Positions 7,050-14,901 of a stretch of DNA of 43,249 nucleotides are shown in pieces. The position numbers and the translations under genes were made by a program. The notes beneath the pieces are model-generated. The model had not been told where the DNA came from, searched no databases, and saw only the letters and a list, made by a program, of their open reading frames with translations. Origin of the DNA: an uncultured Eubacteriales bacterium (GTDB lineage Bacteria; Bacillota; Clostridia; Lachnospirales; Lachnospiraceae); NCBI GenBank assembly GCA_900313775.1, contig OMSP01000137.1, positions 1 to 43,249 of the forward strand, written 5' to 3'. Every line of letters starts with the position of its first letter. The stretch's first letter is position 1.

Positions 7050-10000
7050 TTGAAGAATAAGATCAGAAAAAGTTCAAAAGGCGATTTTTCAGCTGTAAAA
7101 CCGCAGGTAGTCTTTTCTCAGACCAATATCGGTATGACACTTGGAGAGGGAGAGATCTACCGCGGGTCTTTTACTATCAAGAGCACAAACCGTATCAGTG
7201 TGCGTGGGCTGGTCTATGTCTCTTCTAGGCGTGTGACGATAGATGAGACCGGTTTTGACGGGACGGAAAATACGATCCATTACACTTATGATGGGACCGG
7301 TCTGTATCCCGGCGATATCGAGACGGGCACTTTTGATATCGTGTGCAACGCCGGAGAGTATTCGCTTCATTTTGCTGCTTTTGTCGAAAAACCTTTCGTC
7401 ATGACTTCCTACGGCAAGGTGCAGAGCCTGAAGAATTTCGCTCATCTGGCGATGAACGATTATATGGAGGCACACCGGCTTTTTAAGTCCCGCGACTTTT
7501 TTGAGATCCTCAAGTACGAGGATGAACGTGTTTCAGCTCTTTATAAGAATCTGCGCACCTGGTCGCTCGATGAGGAAGCACTCGAGGAATTTCTGGTGGG
7601 AACTAAACAGAAAGAGCGTGTGATGCTCAGTCTGCCAAAGACCCGCAAATCGATCGACTTTTTGAGCGAGACCCGCAAGACGGTCATGGTCGCACAGAAG
7701 AATACATGGGGTTATATTCCTATCGAGATCTCAGTCGACGGAGAGTTTATCCATGTCGATAAGACCCATTTTTCGACTGATGATTTCGTGGGCAATACCT
7801 TTACGCTTGAGTTTGTGATCGACAGAGAAAAGCTCCACGGCGGCCGTAATTTTGCCCGCATAACTCTGCAGACACCTTATCAGGTGCTTCACTATGATGT
7901 GGACGTGCTCGAAGGGCATCATTATTCGGGGCAGCTCATGCAGGCAAAGAGGCTTTACGGCGATATAATCCAAAGCTATCTCCCCTGTGTCTGCGGAAAG
8001 ACGACAGTCGCGGAGTGGATGCCGCAGGCTCTGCAGATGGTTGAGGAGCTTCACGCCCGATATGACGAAGACCCCTTTGTGGATCTGGTACAGGCTCATA
8101 TCTACCTGCGCGGCAACAAGAAAGAGGAGGCGAAATGGATCCTTGACAAGTTCGAATACAACCGGATGATGCCGATCTCACAACCCGAGCTGGCAGCATA
8201 TTATCTGTTTCTTTCGGCTGTTCTTTCCGGGGACAGCAGGCAGATGCGTCATATAGCGGAAGAGCTCGAGAGACTGGAGCTGCGCAATGACGATTCGTGG
8301 ATGATCGTCTGCATGCTGGCTCAGCTATCACCCGCTTACAGAGACTACAGAAACCGGCTGGAGTATCTCAAACACAAATTTGCAAAGCACCGTTTCAATT
8401 CTCTGCTTTTCTTCAAGGAATGCTATATCTGTTATCAGGAGAGCAACGGACTGCTCAGTTCGGTCGGTCCTTTCGAACTGCATGTACTGGAATTTGCCTG
8501 TAAGCGAGGTATCTTTACCGCAGAGCTGGCGGCTCAGCTTGCCTCGCTTATCCCGCAGGTGAGAGAGTACGACGAGCGTCTTTACCGGGTGCTGTGCCGG
8601 GTATACGATATGTATCCCTCTGTGCAGATGCTGTCTGCGATCTGTTCGCTCCTGATCAAACGCCAGACAGCGCGCAGTGAGGATTTTAAATGGTATCAGC
8701 TGGCGGTAGAGGAGAACCTCAGCATTCCGAAACTCTATGAATACTATATGATGACGATCTCTGAGGAGAAAGTAAAGGAGGCGCTGCCGAGATCGATCTA
8801 TCTGTATTTCCTTCACGATGATCTTCCTGATTATCGCAAGAAAGCGCTGCTCTATGCCAATATACTGACATACGAAGAGGAGAGCTCGCCTCTGTTCGCC
8901 GATTATCTGAACCAGATGGAGAGCTTTGCGATGGAACAGCTTCTCAAGCGCCGTATCAACGACAGGCTGCGGATCATTTACAAGCGGTTCTGCAACGAGG
9001 AACTGCTGACGATCGAGCAGATCAACGCGCTCAACGATATCTGTCACGCCTACTCGATCAGCACATCGGCAGGAAACATCCGCCACGTGATGATCCTGGA
9101 CGGAAAAGGCAATCAGGTAGATAAGGTCCCTTATACGGGACCCGGTACTGTCGTGTTCGTGCACGATACGACCTCCAGGATCATATGGGAGTCAAACGAG
9201 GGACGGATGTATTCGGATTCCATACCCTATGAGACAAAGAGACTGTTCTACGAACCGCATTTTATCGAGTTCTGCAAGCATTATCTGGATACCACTCACC
9301 AGGGAGCGGAGGAGCACGCCAACGAGGAAGCGGTCATGCAGACAGTCAGAGATCAGGGATTGGCATCTGCGGATATGGAGACAGCCTTTCAGGCCTGCAC
9401 CAGACGGATCGCGGACGGCGACGGCAGCAAAGACGCTTTTCTCCTGGATCTGGCATATCACCTCTTTGAGAAAGGCATGTATAACAAGACGACGATGTCC
9501 TATCTCAACGCTTATTTCTACGGCGGTTCTCATACAATGAAAAAGATATGGCGTCAGGCGAGAAAATTTGATCTTGCAACTGAAAGTCTGGCGGAGCGCA
9601 TCATCACACAGATGCTCTTTGCGGAGCAGATGGTGACAGAAGAAGATATCTTCTGCAATTACGAGAGAAAGGGAGCTTATTTCAGGTTAAAGCAGGCATA
9701 TTTTGCATACATCTCTCACCAGTATTTTGTGTACGACCGGATCGTTGAACCGAAGATATTTTCCATGATCGCCCAGGAGTTTATTCGCGAAGAAATCCTG
9801 CCGGACATCTGCCGTCTTGCGCTTCTGCGCTATTACAGTGATCATCCGCGTGAGCCTGGTATCAGGGATATTCTGCAGACTTTTATGCAGGATTTTTGCG
9901 AAAAACGCAGCATCTATCCCTGCTTTCTCAAGTATCCGGACAGCTGGAAGAATGCTGTATGTCTGGACGACAAGACCGTCGTATCCTATCAGAGCCGTTT

Positions 10001-10355
10001 CGGGGGGAAAGTGCGGATACATTACAGGGTATTGAGTCCCGGAGATCTGAAGAGCGATATCGACTTCGTATCCGAGGTGCTGATACCTGCTTATGATCAG
10101 ATTTATGTCAAGGTTTTCGTGCTTTTTTTGAGGGAAACTCTGGAGTATTACTTCGAAGAATTCGATGATGAAAAATCAGTTAAGACTGAGCGGTCACAGT
10201 TGCGTGTGGAACGCCAGGAGAGTGTATACGGCAAGTACCACCGCTTAAACCATATGGCGTCGCTGCCTGCTAACAGTCGGGCTAAAGAGCAGGAGATCAG
10301 AGCGTATGCCGAGGAGGAACAGCTGGCCCGTGATCTTTTCAAATTCTATGAATAG
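7050..10355 (+). CDS. DUF5717-like large protein of unknown function
   Basis: This is a 1101-aa cytoplasmic-looking protein without signal peptide or membrane segment. By its neighbour and layout it resembles the DUF5717 family known mainly from Lachnospiraceae; I recall this family and could not search for it. By pattern, residues 15-125 and 200-290 are strand-rich and look like two immunoglobulin-like sandwiches. Residues 295-670 are almost purely helical, like a solenoid of tetratricopeptide type. A short strand-rich segment (about 675-735, VMILDGKGNQ and TVVFVHDTT) is followed by another helical stretch, a strand-rich piece near 975-1045 and a charged C-terminal helix. No nucleotide-binding or catalytic motif was found. 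The start is TTG 7050 with AAAGG about 7 nt before it; the first ATG is much further in. It is the first gene of a three-gene cassette, and its function is unknown. Confidence 0.8.
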   Translation: MKNKIRKSSKGDFSAVKPQVVFSQTNIGMTLGEGEIYRGSFTIKSTNRISVRGLVYVSSRRVTIDETGFDGTENTIHYTYDGTGLYPGDIETGTFDIVCNAGEYSLHFAAFVEKPFVMTSYGKVQSLKNFAHLAMNDYMEAHRLFKSRDFFEILKYEDERVSALYKNLRTWSLDEEALEEFLVGTKQKERVMLSLPKTRKSIDFLSETRKTVMVAQKNTWGYIPIEISVDGEFIHVDKTHFSTDDFVGNTFTLEFVIDREKLHGGRNFARITLQTPYQVLHYDVDVLEGHHYSGQLMQAKRLYGDIIQSYLPCVCGKTTVAEWMPQALQMVEELHARYDEDPFVDLVQAHIYLRGNKKEEAKWILDKFEYNRMMPISQPELAAYYLFLSAVLSGDSRQMRHIAEELERLELRNDDSWMIVCMLAQLSPAYRDYRNRLEYLKHKFAKHRFNSLLFFKECYICYQESNGLLSSVGPFELHVLEFACKRGIFTAELAAQLASLIPQVREYDERLYRVLCRVYDMYPSVQMLSAICSLLIKRQTARSEDFKWYQLAVEENLSIPKLYEYYMMTISEEKVKEALPRSIYLYFLHDDLPDYRKKALLYANILTYEEESSPLFADYLNQMESFAMEQLLKRRINDRLRIIYKRFCNEELLTIEQINALNDICHAYSISTSAGNIRHVMILDGKGNQVDKVPYTGPGTVVFVHDTTSRIIWESNEGRMYSDSIPYETKRLFYEPHFIEFCKHYLDTTHQGAEEHANEEAVMQTVRDQGLASADMETAFQACTRRIADGDGSKDAFLLDLAYHLFEKGMYNKTTMSYLNAYFYGGSHTMKKIWRQARKFDLATESLAERIITQMLFAEQMVTEEDIFCNYERKGAYFRLKQAYFAYISHQYFVYDRIVEPKIFSMIAQEFIREEILPDICRLALLRYYSDHPREPGIRDILQTFMQDFCEKRSIYPCFLKYPDSWKNAVCLDDKTVVSYQSRFGGKVRIHYRVLSPGDLKSDIDFVSEVLIPAYDQIYVKVFVLFLRETLEYYFEEFDDEKSVKTERSQLRVERQESVYGKYHRLNHMASLPANSRAKEQEIRAYAEEEQLARDLFKFYE

Positions 10356-10367
10356 AGGGAATGATCA

Positions 10368-11660
10368 GTGACGGAAAAGAGTACAAAATATGTGATCGGT
10401 TACGATCTGAATGATCAGTTCTGCCAGATCAGCTACTTCCATGAGGGTATGGAAGAGCCTATGACACGGGAGGTTCTTGCCGACAATTTCAAGATCCCTC
10501 TCGTCATCGGTACGCTGGACGGCAGATGGGCCTATGGTCAGGAAGCCATGCACCATATGGCAGCAGAGCCGGAGAGGTTCTGTGATCATCTCTTTTCACG
10601 GGCTGTTGCCGGTGAGACAGTCGCTATCACGCGCAGCGAAGTGCCGGCGAACAAACTTCTGGAGAAGTATATCGAGTTATCGCTGAGTGATTACCCGCGC
10701 ATCGATTATCTGGTCTTTTCCGTGCCGGAATTGACGGAAAAAGTCGTGCGTCTGCTCAAACGGATCGGCCGCCATATCGGAGTTGATCCCGACAGGATCA
10801 TTGTGCAGGACTACAAGGAGAGTTTTTGTCAGTTTATGTACGATCAGCCCAAGGAACTCTGGAAATACGAAGCGGCTCTGTTCTACTGCGACAAGGAGAT
10901 GGTCACCGCCTATATGATGAAAAAGGTCGATACGGAATATTCAGCCGACAATACGACCTTCGTCATGGTCGAGGAGGTATCACACGCCAAGATGAGCGAG
11001 CTGCATGTGACTTTCCCCGTCATAAACGTTGAGCTGGCGATGGAAGCGGATATGCGCTTCATGCATTTTGTCGGAGGTGTTTTCGATAAGAGACGCGTTT
11101 CATCCGTGTTTCTGACCGGAGAGGGATTTGAGAGCAACTGGTACCCGGAATCCCTGAAGGTCATGTGCAACGGTCGACGTGTCTTTTTGGGCAATAATCT
11201 GTACAGTAAAGGCGCATGCTATGAGGCAGCGCGCAAAAGCAGCGGACGAAGAGACGGACCGATCTATCTGGACGAGTCGAAAATGACGGACCAGGTGTGT
11301 ATGAAAGTGCGCGTGGGAGAGGAGTTCGAATGGTTCCCGATCATCTCATGGGGAGAGCACTGGTATGAATCGGACTGTGAGTATGAAGTGCTGCTCGAAA
11401 ACGATGACCCGATCGAACTGCGTCAGAATTCGCTGGCGACCGGGGAATCCAAGACGATCGAAGTGGATCTCTCCGGACTGCCGGATCGCAAGAATTATTC
11501 GCTGCGAGTCCTGGTGAGGGCCACTTTTGCAGATGAAAACAGGTGCAGGATCACTTTTAAGGATATGGGATTCGGAGAAATATTCCCTGAGACAGACTTT
11601 TCCAAGGAGATCACGGTAGTGCTGGGAGGAAGCAATGAGCAGTTTAGTACTCTGTCATAA
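10368..11660 (+). CDS. DUF5716-like, Hsp70/actin-fold protein with degenerate ATPase motifs
   Basis: This 430-aa protein has the outline of an Hsp70 without the helical lid, matching the DUF5716 family as I remember it. YVIGYDLNDQFCQISYF (8-24) takes the place of the phosphate-1 loop and keeps D13 but not the GTTNS pattern. A VFSVPELTEKVVRLLKR segment followed by VDPDRIIVQDYKESF resembles the helix leading to the conserved NEP motif. The phosphate-2 DxGGGT loop is absent; ALFYCDKEMVTAY stands there. FLTGEGF (248-254) resembles the adenosine loop. Residues 305-425 form a strand-rich domain like an Hsp70 substrate-binding sandwich. GTG 10368 is supported by GAGGGA 7 nt upstream. It starts 12 nt after the DUF5717-like gene and overlaps the next by 26 nt. 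ATP binding is doubtful, and a scaffold or client-binding role is inference. Confidence 0.8.
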   Translation: MTEKSTKYVIGYDLNDQFCQISYFHEGMEEPMTREVLADNFKIPLVIGTLDGRWAYGQEAMHHMAAEPERFCDHLFSRAVAGETVAITRSEVPANKLLEKYIELSLSDYPRIDYLVFSVPELTEKVVRLLKRIGRHIGVDPDRIIVQDYKESFCQFMYDQPKELWKYEAALFYCDKEMVTAYMMKKVDTEYSADNTTFVMVEEVSHAKMSELHVTFPVINVELAMEADMRFMHFVGGVFDKRRVSSVFLTGEGFESNWYPESLKVMCNGRRVFLGNNLYSKGACYEAARKSSGRRDGPIYLDESKMTDQVCMKVRVGEEFEWFPIISWGEHWYESDCEYEVLLENDDPIELRQNSLATGESKTIEVDLSGLPDRKNYSLRVLVRATFADENRCRITFKDMGFGEIFPETDFSKEITVVLGGSNEQFSTLS

Positions 11661-12402
11661 ACAAAAAGCGACTCAGCCGACCAGGCTCGCCCATATCCGC
11701 TACAAGATATACACATTGGAAGAGCTGGCTTATCTGATGTGTGATAATCTCTACCTGCTCGATCACACTTTGATGGAAGAATCCTTCTGTGCGTGGATTG
11801 AACGCGAATTGGGGCTGTTTCAACTGGCTGACGGTCTGCGTGAGCAGATCGCCAGAAGAGTGTCACTTGAAGAGTTTATCCTCTATTTTCTGTCGCATAC
11901 TCAGATCTATACGCGATCAGAACTGGCCGACATCAAATCTGTGCTCGATGAGCTCGAGGGCCAGGAGGAGGTGGAAAAGCAGAAGCTGAAAGCAGACGAT
12001 CTGCTTGTTCACCGAGAATACGAAAACGCGGTGCTGGCTTATCAGTCGATCTTGGCAGCACAGCGCACAGAAGGCGTGAGCGCGGAGTTTTACGGTAAGG
12101 TCTATGCATGCCTGGGAGCGGCTTACGGACGACTCTTTCTCTACAGGGAGGCCGCAAAAGCCTACAGCGCTGCCTATCAGATCTGTGATGACTATGAGAT
12201 GGTAAGAGCCTATATATACGCCTGCAGGCAATATATGTCAGCTGAAGAATACCATCTGCTGCTTGCGGAGAAAGATCTCTTCAAGGTTGCAGACAAAGAA
12301 AATGCCGCTGCTATCAGCGCGGTGGAGGAAAGCGTGCCGGAGCATATCGATGACAGCGTCATCAACGATTGGAAGAAAACTTATCGTGAGATACCGGTCT
12401 AG
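11635..12402 (+). CDS. TPR-like protein, third gene of the DUF5717/DUF5716 cassette
   Basis: This 255-aa protein matches no named family I know. The N-terminal 115 residues are helical and rich in aromatic residues and leucine (YTLEELAYLMCDNLYLL, ELGLFQLADGLREQIAR). Residues about 120-205 look like two tetratricopeptide repeats (ADDLLVHREYENAVLAYQSI, then GAAYGRLFLYREAAKAYSAA). The C-terminus is acidic. There is no membrane segment or signal peptide. Its ATG lies inside the end of the DUF5716-like gene (26-nt overlap) behind GGGAGGA, which predicts translational coupling and a shared complex. purB follows 11 nt later. Its function is unknown; an adaptor for the two large partners is a guess. 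Confidence 0.75.
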   Translation: MSSLVLCHKQKATQPTRLAHIRYKIYTLEELAYLMCDNLYLLDHTLMEESFCAWIERELGLFQLADGLREQIARRVSLEEFILYFLSHTQIYTRSELADIKSVLDELEGQEEVEKQKLKADDLLVHREYENAVLAYQSILAAQRTEGVSAEFYGKVYACLGAAYGRLFLYREAAKAYSAAYQICDDYEMVRAYIYACRQYMSAEEYHLLLAEKDLFKVADKENAAAISAVEESVPEHIDDSVINDWKKTYREIPV

Positions 12403-12413
12403 GAGGAATAGTG

Positions 12414-13847
12414 ATGCCTACTGACAAATATATCAGTCCGCTGTCTCAACGCTATGCGAGCGTGCAGATGCAGTATCTCTTCTCGGCTGACAAAAAGTTC
12501 AGTACATGGAGAAGACTCTGGGTGGCGCTGGCGCAGATAGAGAAGGATCTCGGGCTGCCGATCAGCGAGGATCAGATCGCTGAGATGCAGGAGCATGTCG
12601 ATACGATCAATTATGATGACGCTAGAGAGCGGGAGAGGGAAGTTCGGCACGATGTCATGGCTCATGTCTATGCCTACGGGTTGCAATGTCCCTCAGCAAA
12701 AGGGATCATCCATCTTGGCGCTACAAGCTGCTATGTCGGGGACAACGCTGATATGATCATTATGAAAGAAGCGCTGGTCTTGATCGGAGACAAGCTTTTG
12801 TGCACGATCCGCAATCTCAGCGAATTTGCGGAAAAATACAAGGATCTGGCCACGCTGGCTTATACTCATTTCCAGCCGGCACAGCCGACGACGGTCGGGA
12901 AGAGGGCGACTCTCTGGATCCGTGATCTGATGGACGATTTCGAAGACGTGGAGCGCACAGCCGGCTCTCTGTTGCTTTTGGGCAGCAAGGGTACGACCGG
13001 AACACAGGCCTCCTTCCTGGAACTGTTCGACGGAGATTTCGATAAAGTGGATGCGATGGATCCGGCGTTGGCTGAGAAGTTCGGACTCCCGGGATGTACT
13101 CCCGTCTCAGGGCAGACCTATTCCCGCAAAGCGGATTACCGTGTTCTCTCTGTTCTCGGTCAGATAGCTGTCTCTGCGTCCAAATTTGCAGGTGATATCC
13201 GACTGCTTCAGCACATGAAGGAGATCGAGGAACCGTTCGGCAGGAAGCAGATCGGTTCTTCGGCAATGGCTTATAAGCGTAATCCGATGCGAAGCGAACG
13301 CATAGCGGCTCTGTCGAGATATGTGATCTGCAATACGGTCAATCCGGCAATTACTGCTGCCAGCCAGTGGCTTGAACGCACACTGGATGATTCCGCCAAC
13401 CGCCGTCTGTCGATCGCCGAAGGGTTTCTTGCAGTCGACGGTATTCTGGAGCTGATGATGAATGTCACTGACGGCATGGTCGTTTATCCCAAAGTGGTAG
13501 AGGCTCATCTGAAGCAGGAACTGCCTTTCATGGCAACAGAGACGATACTGATGGATGCCGTTAAAGAGGGCGGTGACAGACAGGTCCTTCATGAGAAAAT
13601 ACGTCAGGCTTCGATGGAGGCCGGCAGACGCGTTAAGGAAGAGGCCGCGGACAATGATCTGATGGACAGGCTGATAGCAGATGAGGCCTTTGGTCTGGAT
13701 GAGGAGAAGGCTGCGAGAGCATTGTCTCCCGAACGCTATATCGGCTGTGCAGCGCACCAGACAGAGGGCTATCTCGAACGTCAGGTAAGACCGCTGCTGG
13801 AACAGTATAAAGACCGTCTCAAATACAGCGGAAAAGTGGACGTCTGA
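12414..13847 (+). CDS. purB: Adenylosuccinate lyase
   Basis: PurB splits SAICAR to AICAR and adenylosuccinate to AMP, two steps of purine synthesis. It belongs to the fumarase/aspartase superfamily. The lyase signature GSSAMAYKRNP at 281-291 carries the catalytic loop serine S283. HLGATSCYVGDN near 100 and TLAYTHFQPAQPTTVGKR near 150 form the rest of the active site. The 477-aa length fits the longer PurB form common in Lachnospiraceae rather than the 430-aa Bacillus form. AGGAGGA ends 6 nt before ATG 12414; a GTG directly upstream is too close to it. The signature has A where most PurB proteins have P (AMPYKRNP). A strong terminator follows. Confidence 0.96.
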   Translation: MPTDKYISPLSQRYASVQMQYLFSADKKFSTWRRLWVALAQIEKDLGLPISEDQIAEMQEHVDTINYDDAREREREVRHDVMAHVYAYGLQCPSAKGIIHLGATSCYVGDNADMIIMKEALVLIGDKLLCTIRNLSEFAEKYKDLATLAYTHFQPAQPTTVGKRATLWIRDLMDDFEDVERTAGSLLLLGSKGTTGTQASFLELFDGDFDKVDAMDPALAEKFGLPGCTPVSGQTYSRKADYRVLSVLGQIAVSASKFAGDIRLLQHMKEIEEPFGRKQIGSSAMAYKRNPMRSERIAALSRYVICNTVNPAITAASQWLERTLDDSANRRLSIAEGFLAVDGILELMMNVTDGMVVYPKVVEAHLKQELPFMATETILMDAVKEGGDRQVLHEKIRQASMEAGRRVKEEAADNDLMDRLIADEAFGLDEEKAARALSPERYIGCAAHQTEGYLERQVRPLLEQYKDRLKYSGKVDV

Positions 13848-13873
13848 CACAGGTATACAGACTTGTTTGCGAC

Positions 13874-13906
13874 AAGCATGCTCATTGACTTTGAGCATGC
13901 TTTTTT
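13874..13906 (+). terminator. Rho-independent terminator after purB
   Basis: AAGCATGCTCA (13874-13884) and TGAGCATGCTT (13892-13902) form a perfect 11-bp stem with a 7-nt loop. The transcript then runs into TTTT at 13903-13906. This is the clearest terminator in the window and ends the pyrH-purB operon. Its loop contains the -35 hexamer of the next promoter. Confidence 0.88.
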
Positions 13907-13913
13907 ATATAAT
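13885..13913 (+). promoter_or_regulatory. Sigma-A promoter for the nnrD-alr operon, overlapping the purB terminator
   Basis: TTGACT (13885-13890, 5 of 6) is separated by exactly 17 nt from a perfect TATAAT (13908-13913). The -35 box is the terminator loop and the spacer is the 3' arm plus the T-tract. Transcription should start near 13920, only about 4 nt before the first in-frame ATG of nnrD. Confidence 0.8.
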
Positions 13914-13923
13914 TATTCTGTAT

Positions 13924-14901
13924 ATGTATGCGTATTTGGAGGGTGGACAAATAGGATATATTGCAACGACAATCGACCCCAGAGAGCTTCTCCCCGTGAG
14001 GAAAGCTGAGAGTCACAAAGGGACTTACGGTCGCGCACTTCTGATCACCGGATCGCCTGGCATGGCCGGCGCAGCTTATCTTGCCGGTATGGCCGCCTAC
14101 AGGTCCGGATGCGGGCTTGTGGAGTTGTTTACTCATGAGTCCAACCGGATCATACTGCAGCAGCTGTTGCCGGAAGCAGTGATGACAGTTTACGGAGATG
14201 AGGATAAAAAGCTGGCCGATAAACTCGAAAAGTCGATTCGGCGTGCGGATTCCGTCGGCCTGGGCTGCGGACTGGGACTGAGCGATCAGGCTGTTGATAT
14301 TGTTCGCAATTCCTGTGAATTTGCCGTGAGCATGCACAAACCACTGCTGGCGGATGCCGACGCAATAACTCTGATTGGCAGGGAAGAGTCTTTGATCAGC
14401 AGTCTGAGGAGGCAGAGTGTTGTCTTTACACCGCACCCGAAAGAAATGACTTCACTTACACATATGCATACGGACGAGATCCTGAGCGACAGAGAGACCA
14501 TCGTTACAAGCTTTTGCTCTGTGTCAGGTACAGTATGTCTGCTCAAAGGCCACAGAACGCTTGTAGGCTCGCCTTCGGGTGCTCTTTACGAGAATCATAC
14601 AGGCAACAGCGGTATGGCGGCCGGGGGCAGCGGCGATGTGCTTTCAGGTCTGATCACAGGTCTTATGGCACAGGGCGTGGATCTGTACGATGCGGCCTGT
14701 CTGGGAGCCTGGATTCATGGTCATGCCGGGGATCTTGCGGCGGAAGACACAGGCGAGCACGCGATGATGGCCAGAGATCTGTTGGAGAGTCTCACGGAAG
14801 CAATGTGGGAACTTGAGCAGGATGAAGATGAATTGGAGGATGACGAATTCGCGGACGATGAATTCGGGTACGACGAGACAGAAGATGAGGATGATGAATA
14901 A
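13924..14901 (+). CDS. nnrD: ADP/ATP-dependent NAD(P)H-hydrate dehydratase, stand-alone NnrD
   Basis: NnrD dehydrates damaged NAD(P)HX back to NAD(P)H and is a ribokinase-fold repair enzyme. Landmarks are SHKGTYGRALLITGSPGMAG near the N-terminus, the VVFTPHPKEM strand and the nucleotide loop GMAAGGSGDVLSGL with the catalytic aspartate. The NnrE epimerase domain that is often fused in front is absent. After about residue 295 comes an unusual acidic tail of roughly 30 residues rich in D and E (DEDELEDDEFADDEF), which overlaps the start of alr. The start is uncertain. ATG 13924 lies 4 nt from the predicted transcript start and lacks a ribosome site. GGAGGGTGG (13938-13946) points to a start further in, at in-frame ATA 13951 or ATT 13960, with GTG 13996 as a later option. 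Confidence 0.88.
   Translation: MYAYLEGGQIGYIATTIDPRELLPVRKAESHKGTYGRALLITGSPGMAGAAYLAGMAAYRSGCGLVELFTHESNRIILQQLLPEAVMTVYGDEDKKLADKLEKSIRRADSVGLGCGLGLSDQAVDIVRNSCEFAVSMHKPLLADADAITLIGREESLISSLRRQSVVFTPHPKEMTSLTHMHTDEILSDRETIVTSFCSVSGTVCLLKGHRTLVGSPSGALYENHTGNSGMAAGGSGDVLSGLITGLMAQGVDLYDAACLGAWIHGHAGDLAAEDTGEHAMMARDLLESLTEAMWELEQDEDELEDDEFADDEFGYDETEDEDDE

Noticed and set aside
8328..9164. 278-codon minus-strand open frame opposite the DUF5717-like gene
   Set aside because: It is antisense to a gene with its own ribosome site and a coherent fold pattern; low-complexity shadow.
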